In this document: one piece after another, positions 14,301 through 25,969 of the stretch
Numbering within the stretch: the first letter of the stretch is position 1
Layout of the letters: the number at the start of each line of letters is the position of its first letter
From: Acanthopleura granulata
Taxonomy: Eukaryota; Mollusca; Polyplacophora; Chitonida; Chitonidae
DNA length: 64,000 nucleotides
Direction of reading: 5' to 3'
NCBI GenBank assembly: GCA_016165875.1
Contig: JABBOT010000001.1
Location: forward strand, 9,861,306-9,925,305
The notes under the pieces: generated by a model
Database searches by the model: none
What the model was told of the DNA's origin: nothing
Seen by the model: only the letters and a program-made list of their open reading frames with translations
Position numbers and translations under genes: made by a program

Positions 14301-14861
14301 AAAGCATTCTCTTTTTTTTTTTTTTTAGCTTCCTAGAAAACTTCAGATCAGTCAGTTCAAAGTGAAAGTGTCCTCCATTTGGTTAAGGGTTTCTGCTGAC
14401 AGGAACAGGCCTCAACCTTTGAAGAGCCGCTAAATTAGGTTTAATGAACTCATTTATACAGTTCTTCACTTTAACACACTCGCTTTCAAAATGGTTACGT
14501 CAGCTGGCTGTCTTTTCACTACCAAAGTAAAACTGCACGCTTGTGTAAGGACAATGCAATATCGACTGTTTGGTAAGCCATAGCTATCACCATGGAGATG
14601 AAAGCTATGTACAACTCCTATCGATACCCAGACTATGGCCAGACAAATCAATACAAGATAGTGTTTCTTTTCAGCCAAAGTAAAATTGAGACAACGACAA
14701 ATAAAGGTGAAAGAAAAACAAAAAATCAAAAAAAGACCAAGGGAATCAATTCCTCAGAGGAAGATCTCTTTGAGAACATAATCGGTAGATGTTACGTTAT
14801 ATCCTAACAATCTGGATTTTCCTCATGAAACATGTTCAGCACAACCATTAGTGGGGCTGAG

Positions 14862-14960
14862 TCAGCAATGGCACAGTGAGGAACTGATATGGAAAGATTG
14901 GCTCGTAGATACATTGTAAGCTTCCTGATACCAGATTGCAGCAGACACACGATCAACTAC
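14862..14960 (-). CDS. Possible terminal exon (weak)
   Basis: A pyrimidine-rich acceptor (cgttctgttcatgtcttccag) on the minus strand is followed by 32 open codons in phase 0, beginning VVDRVSAAIWYQEAYN, and then a TGA. The other two phases stop at once. It could be an alternative last exon. It needs a phase-0 predecessor, for example the weak candidate at 15267-15321 (55 nt, phase 2 to 0, donor GGAAA|gtaagtaat). No nearby AATAAA supports a 3' end. Confidence 0.18.
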   Translation of the reverse strand, partial: VVDRVSAAIWYQEAYNVSTSQSFHISSSLCHC

Positions 14961-15266
14961 CTGGAAGACATGAACAGAACGTTAACAACTAACATGGGAT
15001 GGAGATTCCGATTTTATTGTGCTGCAATGATGATGGATTTTTTTCCCCCATCATAAACACATAATTGTGATATTCAAGAAGTTTATCCCTTGCCCAGTCA
15101 AAAGGTTTCACTGTTAGTGCTCTAATATGTATATATATCATGTAACAAAGTTGTCCTGGCATGGTTAAACAAAACGATTTACATATGTAGGCCTTCCTAG
15201 TCATCTGATCATTTTCATCCGACAGACTGGCAAAATGTTTTTAGTGACACAATGACGATTACTTAC

Positions 15267-15321
15267 TTTCCAAAGCCTTTTCAATTTACACCAAAGACGT
15301 CGTTGTGACACACTGTGTTCA
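15267..15321 (-). CDS. Possible 55-nt exon (weak)
   Basis: On the minus strand a consensus-like donor (TTTGGAAA|gtaagtaat) closes a 55-nt segment preceded by a weak acceptor (gtaatgtacttag). Entered in phase 2, as the exon at 17511-17570 would require, it is open and basic (contains QRRLW and KLKRLWK) and exits in phase 0. The poor pyrimidine tract keeps this speculative. Confidence 0.12.
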
Positions 15322-15399
15322 CTAAGTACATTACCTGAGCAACTGATAAGCCCCTTTCACATCTCCATATGAGTTTGCATACACTCATAATAGCTCACA

Positions 15400-15930
15400 C
15401 TTTAAATTCTAATCAAAGCATTCTTAAAGAAACATCATTTTTGTCCAATCCTAATAAAACCATCATCAAAAGCCATTTTTACCTGATATCATGGAACCAA
15501 TTAAACTGCATCTCAACAGCCTGTGTCATACCTTGCCTAATAACAGCTACAGTTAGACTTTCTTTGAAGTGACACATGCAACAAAGAGTTTACCAGAAGG
15601 TTACCGTATCGATTCATTTAATCTGTATCCGACAAAGCCAGTTTTACAGTTCTACACATATGAAATTGTTATTATGTTATCGAAATGATCTTGGTGTTGA
15701 TATCTCCACTTTTTGATGTCTGCAGATTATCTGCCACTGACGACAAGTGAAACTGCCTGTTCCTACAGGTAATTATGAAGCAGATGAGAAACAGACAAAA
15801 GCCATTAATTAGCACAGCTGTGGTCACTGTGTTTTTTCTCTTTAGCTTTTCTGCATGTCTTGGTTAAGTCAGTGTAAACAGTATTTCAACTGGTTAAATG
15901 ATGATGAACTTTTGCTTCACGACAAAGTTT
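15400..15930. repeat. Local duplication, copy A
   Basis: Matching blocks occur in the same order about 1030-1060 bp downstream: AAACATCATTT, CCAATCCTAAT, GGAACCAAT, GCCTAATAACAG, TCTCCACT with GATGTCTGCAGATTA, GCACAGCTG and TGGTTAAAT. Offsets vary slightly because of indels. Divergence is substantial. Confidence 0.7.
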
Positions 15931-16114
15931 AAATTCCACTTCAACATATGCATTGGGGTATTTAGTGAAATGATAAAAGATGTTTTTGGTTTTCGTTCCC
16001 AATAAGAGGTTTTATTTAAAACTTTCTTACATCTTACATTCATAGCACTGTCCACAATTTTTGCCGCAAATGCAGTAACTTTACAAACTTTTCAGGCAGG
16101 CAGGCAGTTTGAAC

Positions 16115-16386
16115 ATTTTTTTATTTATTTATTTATTTGCTTGTTGTTTTACGCCGTACTCAAAAATATTTCACTTATATGACAGCAGCCAGCATTACAG
16201 GAGGAAACTGAGCAGAGCCCGAGGAAACCCACGACCATCAGCTGGTTGCTGGCAGGCCTTCCCACTTATGGCCGGAGAGGAAAGCCAGCATGAGCTGGAC
16301 TAGATCTCACAGCGACCCCATTGGTGGGAGGCTTCGGGTCACTGTGCTACGATAGCGCGCTAACCTACTGAACCATGGAGGCCCCC
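16115..16386 (-). mobile_element. tRNA-derived SINE, near full length
   Basis: Read on the minus strand, the element starts with a tRNA-like head: a perfect Pol III A box (TGGTTCAGTAGG) and about 55-60 nt later a degenerate B box (AGATCTAGTCC). A conserved body follows (GCTCATGCTGGCTTTCC onward) and it ends in a short tandem AAAT tail. The body is shared with 40402-40610. Similar repeats are abundant in mollusc genomes as far as I remember. SINEs encode nothing and depend on a LINE partner. It lies between the two copies of a local duplication. Confidence 0.75.
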
Positions 16387-16459
16387 TCATTTTCTTAAAA
16401 TTACACGATAAGCTGCTGGCCTGATTAATATCATATACAGAAAGGGTTAAAATAAATTT

Positions 16460-16970
16460 TAATGACATCATTCTGAAACAAACATCATTTCTATCAAATC
16501 CTAATGGAGTCATTCTTCATTAAAAACACCTTTTTGTTTGACACCAAGGAACCAATCAAGTCAAAAGCCGCTTAACAGTTTGTCATGTGATGCCTAATAA
16601 CAGGCGGACATTTGGACTTGGCTTTCCTAGGAGTGACAACAGGTGTCTGACAAAGGATTACTGTATCTGATGAAGGCATCAGTATTTAAGTTTATTATGC
16701 TGTAGCAGGGATGATCTGGGTGGCGACCTCTCCACTCCCTGATGTCTGCAGATTACGCTGTCTCTTGAAGACAAATGATGTTACCTGTGCCTACAACTAA
16801 TTACAGACTACCTGCGAGTCAACTTCAAAGATGCAGACATGTGCCCTTGGCACAGCTGCTGTGGCACAGCTGCCTTGGGAGTATTTTACTCTTAATTTTC
16901 TTTTGTCTCTGTTAGGTAAATCTATATAGTATTTTGTTTGGTTAAATAGTCACGAATTTCCTGTTTGAAG
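16460..16970. repeat. Local duplication, copy B
   Basis: Partner of 15400-15930, with blocks in the same order. The SINE at 16115-16386 lies in the spacer. The copies share a GCACAGCTG E-box-like site and the longest common word is GATGTCTGCAGATTA. Neither copy shows coding potential. Confidence 0.7.
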
Positions 16971-17510
16971 GAAGACTGACCCAAGTTATGTTCATACATG
17001 AGCTCTTGTGGCAGAAATTCCTTCACTACAATTACATCAAGCTTGTACACAAGAGTAACTAGACACGTTCAGCAACTATGAACTATGACAGTTTTACCTT
17101 ACAATAATCCAATGAAAATATATTTACTTCACATTTAACCACAGTGGCTGATAATTGCTAAAAGCATCTATTGGAGTCAAAACAAAGGTTTCCATGTTGG
17201 ATACATTTACTGTATTCCACATAAAGTTTGGCCTGTAGGAATGCATTTTCAAAAGCACATAAAATGATACTTTTGATGCCAACACTTATGTTTTTCTGAA
17301 AAGACATGGAACAAATTTCGCAAGAACTTTTCAGTGGCCAAATAAGGTGCAAAATGAGTCCCTTGAACAACAGACCAAACTACACCATAGGTGAAATACA
17401 GTTTTCAGAAGAAAAAAGATAAGCAAAGCGCTACTGCTGACAGAATTTGACCAGCAAGTGTTCAGTATTATGTTGAGGAAAAACAAGAGGAAGGAGGATA
17501 AGAAACTTAC

Positions 17511-17570
17511 CTGTCCCTGTCAGAGTGGTCAGCACGACTCCTGGTCATCCATCCAGGAAAGCCATCCATG
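17511..17570 (-). CDS. Internal 60-nt exon
   Basis: Acceptor (gttttgctttgcag) and donor (AGGGACAG|gtaagttt) both match the consensus well on the minus strand. Phases 0 and 1 contain stops. Phase 2 is open and reads, after a split Ser codon, MDGFPGWMTRSRADHSDRD. The exon is 60 nt and enters and leaves in phase 2, so inclusion or skipping would not shift the frame. The Arg/Asp/Ser-rich end looks surface-exposed. The family was not recognised. Confidence 0.55.
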
Positions 17571-17976
17571 CTGCAAAGCAAAACCAATACAATCATAAAC
17601 AACAGTGCAAGGTTCCTTTTTGTTTACAAATCCCTGAAAAAAAAAAGACCCCCTCACAATACAGGTAACAATAAGAATCTCAGTTAGTCTTAAAAACAAA
17701 AATACTGCAAAGAGCTAAGACCATAGTATATCACGTCAATAAGATGGCCTACGGTATGGATGCGGCCCCGTCAGAGGATGTTTCTTGAAGTAAACTGTAT
17801 TATAAGAAAGCAGAAGTGTGTGATCTGTCTCTTGACAGTTCCTCAGTAAGTATCAGTCGCTAAGCTCACCACATATTCTTCACACTAGTTTCATTACTCA
17901 CCAGAAGTTAAATACATGTCTTGTCCAAGCCTTTTTCTGTTTTAATGCTCCTAGAGATAACTGTATCTTAACATTT

Positions 17977-18425
17977 TGACATTGAAACAGCATCACAGCA
18001 GTTGAAATGAGCTTGACATCGAAAAAGCATCATAACAGTTGAAACGAGACTGACATCGAAACAGCATCATAACAGCTGAAACGAGCTTGACATTGAAACA
18101 GCATCACAACAGCTGAAACGAGCTTGACATCGAAACAGCATCACAGCAGTTGAAATGAGCTTGACATCGAAAAAGCATCATAACAGTTGAAACGAGACTG
18201 ACATCGAAACAGCATCACAACAGTTGAAACAAGACTGACATCGAAACAGCATCACAACAGCTGAAAAGAGCTTGACATCGAAACAGCATCACAACAGCTG
18301 AAACGAGCTTGACATCGAAACAGCATCACAACAGCTGAAACGAGCTTGACATCGAAACAGCATCACAACAGCTGAAACGAGCTTGACATCGAAACAGCAT
18401 CACAACAGTTGAAATGAGCTTGAGC
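17977..18425. repeat. 37-bp minisatellite, about 12 copies
   Basis: The unit is about TGACATCGAAACAGCATCAC followed by AACAGCTGAAACGAGCT. Copies differ at a few positions (cag/cat, agctg/agttg, gctt/gact), and variants recur in blocks. Most units carry a CAGCTG E-box-type palindrome. The period is not a multiple of three, so no long open frame results. It lies about 400 bp upstream, in gene direction, of the exon at 17511-17570, within an intron. Confidence 0.95.
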
Positions 18426-20847
18426 GTGATGATTATGATCAAGGATATAACACACGTTTATATGTGACAGGGTGAGAACTGTGGTCATGGCTAAGACAGG
18501 GAACATCGAGGCTCTACGTACAGGCTGCTCAACCTGCACCTATGACACTACTGACTTTGATCTCAACCACATACAGCTAGATCAATCTCACTTTTTGCAT
18601 CAACATTCCTTCAGTTGCCTTTACACCTACTTTTCATACCTTGAAACCTGGAGAAAACATAACAAGGCATTTTCTTTGTTTTCTTCTTTTTTTTTCTGTA
18701 GAAAATAATCTTAATTTTTAACAATTAGAAGAAAATATTATTATGTTTTACTGTGAGCAAATAACATGTTGGATAACTCTACAAAACCGACATGGGTATA
18801 ACTATAAATATCTTTGAAATTAAATACATTAAACACACACTTTTGTCTTTCAACAAATTTCTTTAAAATAGCCTATACACACTTGTATTTTAGAAAATTT
18901 CGATCAAACAACATACATGTTTATGTCTTGGGCAATTCATGTAAAACAGCCTTTTTATGTTTGTTCTATGGTCAATGAAAGAGAATTAAAGATTATATTC
19001 TGTACTATTTGTGAGAAGCAACATAAATATCTGTATGACTCGCATTATACAAACCTCCAATAAAATGCAGCTTTACACTACTTATGAATTGTCAAATTTA
19101 TTGAAAACATCTCACTTTCTCACAATCTGCATTTCTTCCTACATTATACCTACCTATGCCTGTGGAAGTGTATGGTTACAGCTTTGATGCTATACTTTTT
19201 TCTATTGAGGATAATGTGCAAATAGCATGTTAATTCAAACAGGAAAAATGGTGCATGTGGCATAGGCATGTACTACGTTACAAGACACAGCTGTTAAAGT
19301 CGAGCAACCATGACCATTTCTACATAAAAGCGTATGTGCACGTTTGAATACACACAGCGCTAAGATCTTCATTGTCCTAGCTGTATTGCACGTGTCGTAA
19401 CATGTCACATAATATACAGAGAACAATTTACCTCACAAGGCCTTAAGTAGAAGCGCTCAGATATTGCTTTACACTACACATGTATATAACACTGATCTTC
19501 ACATGGCACATGTATCTATAAATCTCTACATCTATCACCAAACTTTTCCATGCGCTGAAAATGAATGACATCAGAAGTAATCGGTCCTTCTAACTTGGAA
19601 AATTCTTCACATTTCAAACAAGTCTTTTTCAGTGAACCAAAATAATTTTGACTCCTCAGGATAAAGCATAACACTATCACAAAACCAACATTTTTGTCAA
19701 CTTCAACACAACGGGTCCATGATTTAAAACAACTCCTGGCAGTCTGACAACTTTTTCTGTCTCCATGACAATAGTACAAAACTGCAAAGATTTACACAAC
19801 TGGCATACAACAGCCAGGACCATGTGAAAAACATATACAAAGTGTTTGTGTTGATAAGTTATAGGTAACAGTGTTTGATGGATATCTCAACTTTGACAGG
19901 TAAGCCCTTCGTGGACCAGGTCACACTCTCAGATAACATTACACTACCTGGTACCAACTCACCAGACTGTATGAACATGGAGATATTTGGTGTCCTACCT
20001 AAACATGTACTGTAAATGTCATCTATTTACCAGAAGCCTCAAAATATATATTATCAAGCACCAGGCATACGTTTCTCGACATATTAAAATGCCATTCTTG
20101 GAATTTGTGATAACCAGTCAATCAGAAAAAAAAATAGATAACAAACTAACCTAACATTTTGATAGTAGAAAAAATTTGTTTTTATTTGACCTTAAGAAGT
20201 GTGATATAAAACAAAACTGAAACTAACACAAGCAATGTCTGGTCACAGATGTGATATTCAGTACAGGTCGGTGAAGCCAGGAGATTTGTGAGGTGAGATA
20301 TCATGTGGGCCAGGTGTCATCGTTTTTTGCGAGCTCACAATGTGAAGAGCAAACCTTCATTTAAATGAATGCCATGAATTGTCATGAATTGAAAATAAAT
20401 AAATGAATAAATTTAAAGCATAGTGTTTGGCTTTACATGTTTCCTAACTCCAAGAGACTTGTTTAAAGCTTTCATTTTAAATTTGATGTTTCAATTAGCT
20501 TAAGAGCTAATATGAATGGGGAATGTCATCTATCTGATGGGTACAAAGAGAAAATTATATTTAACTAGATTCATATTTCTTTTACACAAGCAAAAAACAC
20601 ATTTTAACAGGAATAAAAAAGCATTTTTGGCATATATTAAAAAAATATATATAAAATTAAACAATGAGTTTAAGAAAAAAATGGTTGGATACCTTTGTAT
20701 ATCTTTCAGCAATCAACATTTTTATTAAAATACAAGATCTGAAAATTACCCACTGGGACTACAATTTATTGAACCTGAGAAATTCACAGATGTCAGAGCT
20801 GGGACTTGGGAATGAGGTGGACCATCTGGTAACAGACACAGCCTGTT

Positions 20848-20860
20848 GGGGGGGGGGGGG
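20848..20860. repeat. G13 homopolymer
   Basis: Thirteen consecutive G on the plus strand; G-quadruplex formation is possible. Confidence 0.9.
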
Positions 20861-21424
20861 TCAATGCTAATGTAACAATCATCCATTTCTCCAGTGTGGG
20901 CTGATTTTAACAAATATGATCTTTATCATGAACTCCCAGAACACATATCCTCATCAACATCCCTCACAGCTGGAGAGACACATTACAGAGCTCAACCACC
21001 AAGCAACTCTGTCAACAGTAGTTACGCAAAAAATCTTACGTTTTATATCTAGTTCTGTGTAATTCAATTAAATGTACTTAAAACTAATTGCACCTGCATG
21101 TATAACTTTTTATTGCCTTCTGCAGAAACTTGCCCCCACCAAAAAAATAAAATACACATAGTATGAACAAACTAAAATATAACAACCCAGCTCAAGATAA
21201 ATGTATATACATGTACCATAAATAAATATCGATCTAATCCCAAGTGGAAAGCATATCTCCATGAACAAAGTCATCACAACCTCAGAAAAATCATTGCAAT
21301 CCTCCTAAATTTTATCTGAGTGAGACCTCCAATACCTGCATAGCACTTGATCAAATAAAAAAAAAACCTGTGCCAGGCATGCATGTACACAGAAAATTAA
21401 TACAAGGAAAAAAAGGGAGTTTAC

Positions 21425-21483
21425 CTGAAGTATGGCGGGGGAGGGTAGTAAAATGGGCCCACTGGGGGGCCAGGGGGATACGC
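21425..21483 (-). CDS. Internal exon, Pro/Tyr-rich
   Basis: The minus strand has an acceptor (gtggagtatatttcag), 59 nt, and a donor (TACTTCAG|gtaaactc). All three frames are open, but only phase 0 in and phase 2 out connects the first exon to the exon at 17511-17570. In that frame it encodes AYPPGPPVGPFYYPPPPYF, a Pro/Tyr-rich low-complexity segment like that of the first exon. The strand, both splice sites, local G+C rise and composition agree. No domain is visible; a disordered or adhesive N-terminal region is the plain reading. Confidence 0.5.
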
Positions 21484-21689
21484 CTGAAATATACTCCACA
21501 TCTTCGTTCAGTAAGATGTCCCATTCAGCGTAAAAACGTGTTGCCAGTAGACCAAGTCGTACGGAAATACATAAAGAGTCAGAAATTGCTACTAGGTGAT
21601 TCGACACTCGTGTCCCTATATGATGAGTTCAGCCGGATCTCACGGTGTCCAGGTAATGGCTAAATTTGGCTACAGGTAGATACAGGTAA

Positions 21690-22056
21690 GAACAAGGTGA
21701 TGACCTGAGTGGCAGTACAGGTGTTGTGAGGTAAGTGTTACACACAGCAGCTCTTCTTCTCAGCTCACTCTAGTACTACCCATGACAGGTGTGGAGACTG
21801 AGCCGACTACCATGCCTGATAAGTACAGTCTGACAGCGGTGGCTGACTGGAGAGGTCTAACTCCCCCTGTCCGTCAGTCTTGCCCAGCTAATCCTCCTCA
21901 CTCAGAGAGAATGAGAGGCAGGGTCCTTGTAGCCTCAGCCTGGGAATCCACAGCTACCAGCCCACAGCCAGCAGCCGAGGTGAATGAAAGCCATCCTCCA
22001 CAGCCTCAGCAGGTGACCAACCACCAAGCAGCAGCACAGACAGGCGGTAAGCTCAC
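21690..22056. other. G+C-rich block, open on both strands
   Basis: A plus-strand 107-codon frame (21782-22105, MTGVETEPTTMPD onward, Pro/Ala/Gln-rich) and minus-strand frames coexist. Splice-like sites occur on both strands (plus acceptor ctcttcttctcag near 21762; minus donor at 22056). It could be a promoter-type island or an unrecognised exon; I cannot decide. Confidence 0.3.
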
Positions 22057-22101
22057 CCCTGCTCCTGGCCAACCCCAGGGTTGTTACGGCTACCGCTGCT
22101 G
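22057..22101 (-). CDS. Candidate 45-nt microexon (weak)
   Basis: On the minus strand the acceptor attgttgtggaacttcag leads into 45 nt ending GAGCAGGG|gtgagctt. Phase 2 entry is open (SSGSRNNPGVGQEQG) and exit is phase 2, so it could sit directly before the exon at 17511-17570. The acceptor contains CAGCAGCAG and could slip by one codon. It lies in a G+C-rich block with open frames on both strands, which weakens the evidence. Confidence 0.2.
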
Positions 22102-22458
22102 CTGAAGTTCCACAACAATATGCAACTGACCTATTTATCAAAGCTTGGTTAAAAACAATACAATGCAAAGGCAGATTTCATGCCTGCAAAACTTCACTGA
22201 TTTTTCTTCTTCTAAATCTATAAAGTTTGGTGATTTGCTTGAATGGTTTGGAGTTAACTGTGGATATGTTTTTTATTAGTGGCTTGGGTCCTCTGTCTGG
22301 TGCTCGGATCCCCCTCCTTTCTCCTTGAGAGCTCTCTAGGATTCAGACCTCTGCCCAGTAATCCTGTCCCCCCTTGCCTGGGGGACTAGGGTAGAACATG
22401 GCAGAACATGGCAGCAGGGTGGGGACCACATGGGACAGGCCAACTGATTTCTGCTTAC

Positions 22459-22525
22459 CCCACTCTCACCCTTGCTAAACACTTGCCACATCTGGACAGC
22501 TCTCTCCAGAACATACCAGTTGGGG
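22459..22525 (-). CDS. Candidate 67-nt exon (weak)
   Basis: The minus strand has an acceptor-like site (cagaacattgtag) followed by 67 nt and a strong donor (GAGTGGG|gtaagcag). Entered in phase 2 it is open, reads NWYVLERAVQMW and onward, and leaves in phase 0. That would connect the 86-nt exon at 25884-25969 to the 59-nt exon at 21425-21483. Another frame is also open, so the coding assignment is tentative. Confidence 0.18.
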
Positions 22526-25500
22526 CTACAATGTTCTGTACAACGCATATGGCCCTGCCTACCTATCCCTAAATCCAAAATCCTAACCAGCTGTTCATGT
22601 GCTCAGTGTGAAATAGAAATAATACAGGTCTAATATAAGTCTCATGTCAGAACTCGATGGAAATATTTGACATTTTATAACTAGTTGTGATCTGCATTTG
22701 GGACTCTGCATGTAACATCATCAACTCTTTGGATAAACAGCAATGTCTTTGGGACCTTTGGGTTAGAAAAAATAGGAAACGTCATAAAAAGCTCAGGCCT
22801 GTAAAAAGCTTACGGAAATGAACATATAAGCACTGGGCTAATACGGGCAAACATTGTAAACACATGATATCAGACAGGCCTTGTTTCTGCTTTTCTCTAT
22901 TCATGTCTAAACCCTGCCTCAATAGGTTTCTCCAAGTTTCATCGTCTAAATGGGGCACTTTTGTAATACCCACCCAAATATCACTCCAGCCACTGAAAAG
23001 AGATTTGCACAAAAGTTCAGCAGTTTTGGAAATAGATATTTTTCCAACAAGGTCATAAAACAAGCAAATTACTCAACTTGTAAGTGAACGTGGTTGAGTG
23101 ACTGGGAGAGTGGAAACCTGAATGCTTGACATGGCCCACCAAGTTTGTGAGGGGGACACAAGAAGAGCAAACAGAACTGTATAGGGTGCTGGCTCTGTTC
23201 GCCAGGGTTGGGGAAATCCACCTTGTCCAGGCCCCGGCCCGCCTACCACCGGTCTGTCACGTCTACCTGTTTATTTACCATCGCTCTAAGGTTATCCATG
23301 TGGCTATTTTGCCATTATTCGCCACGATGGCATTGTCAGCCAAGGATAAAGGAGAGCCCCAGGGGGTTGTTAAGATTGTGGACACGGAGATTCTGAAAAG
23401 TAGCTTAATGCCAGGGGTAAATCTAAGGTAAAAAAGCCAACGCTAATTCCATGGCAAACATTTCCATGTGCTGATAATCATAGATGAAGCAGTGAGAAAC
23501 ATGACCAGACCTACGGTCCAAACCCTCAGCAACTCTTATAGAGTTTCTCTCTGACTTAGACTTTATACATAGCCTATTTCAGATATGTTAAAAAATGGAT
23601 TGACAAATGATATACATCGAAGAGAAGTTACTTATGTACCTGTATTCACAAACAGGTAAGCTGTTCTCAATGTTAGCACAATAAAACCTGGTCCAGGTGC
23701 AAGTGACACCAAGCACTGTGAGGTGAACAAATGTGTAGACTGAATGTATCTCAACTGGTTTTATTATTTATTCTACATTCTTAAGTATATCACATTCACT
23801 CTTAAACACTGTATCTTAGACTTTCTTGTGGACCCCTGTAGACAAGATTTCCTAAACAATACATGTATACCACCCTGTACATGGAATTTGGAAATCACAA
23901 TCAATGTCAGCCTTGTACTGTAACAATAATAGCTAGAGTTATTGACAATAACTGATTTGTGACAAAATAATAACAGTTATATGACCAAAAAAAAACCAAT
24001 GTGAGCACACATACTTGAAAACAATCTTAACAAAAAGAAAATACTGAATGATTACAAAGTATCAGCTAACACAAAAAATACTCAAAGTGCATAATAGAAA
24101 ATAGGCTTCCATTGACAAATTTAAGAAGATTTACGAAGATCTGCTTCTTCATTTATTGCCTTGTTCAAAATGTCATTTGCATTAATTTAGTCACGGAATT
24201 ATAAATACATACTAAGGTTTAAAAATGCTTTACTCTAGTGCTTAAACTTGAATGTAAATGATGAAATTTACAAAATACATGTAATACCAAAATATTAAAT
24301 TTCTGAACTGAGAGAAGCTTCCAGGTAAAAAATATGGTCACCACATTAATATATTAGCATGAAAAATCCTACTACTTATTCTGACATTTTACTACCAATG
24401 GGGCCACCGAGGCAAAACAAGGCAAACAAACCTTCCCTTGTGAATTTAATCTGTAACACCCATACAGAGGAATTTCTTAAGTTTCTGGATTCTCTCTCTC
24501 CCCCAAGGGCTGGCGGGTATGGTGGGGAGGAGGGTATGAAGGGTCACACGGCAAACTGAATCACTTAGAGCATGTAGAATTATAACTTGCCACACATGTT
24601 TTCTTGGGACACATTTAGAACTGACAAAGACTTGACACCAATCTAGGGCTCATGGTCAGAAGACAAAGGGCTCACCATCAACCATTTACAGTTTAACCTT
24701 GAAAAACAACCACTCAACTTGATTGCCATAAAAGTGATTTAGTTGTATGTCAGATTTTTATGGAACTTAGTATGGCTCACTTAGGCAGCTGTTTGGTGAA
24801 TTAGAGAAACAGAGTTTTCTACAGGGATACTCTTATGTGCTACCGCCCCGCGACAACATTAAACACGAGTCACAAACACTTTATCACCAAACAACAACAA
24901 TAATGATAATAATGATAAGAGTAATGCACTTTTTAATTCATTTCTTTATGGCCGTTATAGCATGTTTAACAATATTTGAGTTAACAGAATTATGTACAAC
25001 ATCTAACCTTTTAATATGCTTGTTTCTGCCACTAACAGCCAACAAGGATGATGTAGGCTGTGGATAACAGCGCAACTGTCCAGGTCTTAACAGGATATTG
25101 ATACAGAATGGCTTTACCGCAGCAGCTGCTGCAGATGCGTTTATTCCTTTTAAGTTTCACTTTATCAACAAGAAAATATTTTCTTAATGTTTTATGTCTT
25201 GGTCAACAACTGTTTTTCCAATCCTGATCTTCAAGCATGGCAAAGGAAGCAAAGGTCACAGGATCTTAATTATTGTCACAGGATATAGCTGATGATCCAA
25301 TTTACTGACCTAACGGGATTGTGACTACCTTAGCTGGCATTTCCAATGGTTCAAAAACATCGCATTAAACCTACATGCAGGGAACTGCCTCTGAATCCCA
25401 TTGTTTAAATTGGCTGGAAATATAATTATTATAGGACTTAAAGGCGATCATGTTTGCTACAAGAAAGGGAAGTTTTTTCTTCTTCACCGAATCTCTTTAA

Positions 25501-25883
25501 TAAATCTCAAGTGCTGATACTACAATTCAGATTATGGAGGTTTCATCAACTCAATCGGTTTGGGGGACACAACGTATATACCTGATCATTTTAACTCTTG
25601 CACAAGCTAGGATTTTTCCGCTGACTGTTTTTTTTTCTCCAGGAAACCACAATGCTGTCATCTCCTGTATGTCTCATGAATACAGCCTCTCTATCTGGAA
25701 TCTTTAACACTGCTTAGATATGTTTATTTTCAGTAAATCCCGTCAGATTTTAATCCAGGTGAGCTAACATTAAAGGATCAAAGACATGAAGCTTGGCAAA
25801 GCTGTGGCAGAAATGCCTACCTCAAACCTTTCCCTGTAGATGGATACTTTACTGAGAAAGTAGGGAATGCCAATCTGTGTTAC
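22526..25883. other. Presumed intron
   Basis: A G+C-rich island at 23.1-23.43 kb has a 101-codon plus-strand frame with no splice or database support. The rest is AT-rich, with no supported exon. Confidence 0.45.
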
Positions 25884-25969
25884 CTAATACATGGATACTG
25901 TCCAGGATAATGTAATACTCGTGGTTCTCTGAGAGCTGCTTCATACACCAGGAACCTGCGAAACGCTTC
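25884..25969 (-). CDS. Candidate alternative 86-nt exon
   Basis: A good pyrimidine-rich acceptor (ttcccttttcctcgcctcattag) precedes 86 nt ending in a donor (ATGTATTAG|gtaacac) on the minus strand. In phase 0 the segment is fully open: it starts EAFRRFLVYEAAL and contains HYPGQYP, echoing the Tyr/Pro character of the first exon. It leaves in phase 2, so it can replace the 59-nt cassettes without shifting frame. A phase-2 entry is also open but would exit in phase 1, which does not fit the exon at 17511-17570. Confidence 0.33.

Larger units (their letters stand above)
3424..14861. other. Presumed intron or intergenic, no supported exon
   Basis: Poly-A of about 20 at 3514, the degenerate repeat at 5365-5685, the pyrimidine tract at 8278-8342 and several poly-A/T runs (near 10608, 12340, 14312). 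G+C-richer islands near 7.1-7.5 kb and 7.66-7.75 kb carry no convincing exon. A plus-strand frame at 6589-6798 ends where the stop overlaps AATAAA. Confidence 0.5.
17571..21424. other. Presumed intron
   Basis: Contains the 37-bp minisatellite and the G13 run. A consensus donor on the minus strand near 19152 (GGCATAG|gtaggtat) lacks a good acceptor. Otherwise AT-rich with no supported exon. Confidence 0.5.

Noticed and set aside
21782..22105. 107-codon plus-strand ORF, Pro/Gln/Ala-rich
   Set aside because: Both strands are open in this G+C-rich block and the composition is low-complexity; reported only as an unresolved block.
23126..23431. 101-codon plus-strand ORF
   Set aside because: Lies in a G+C-rich patch where stops are rarer; no domain, splice context or recognisable similarity.
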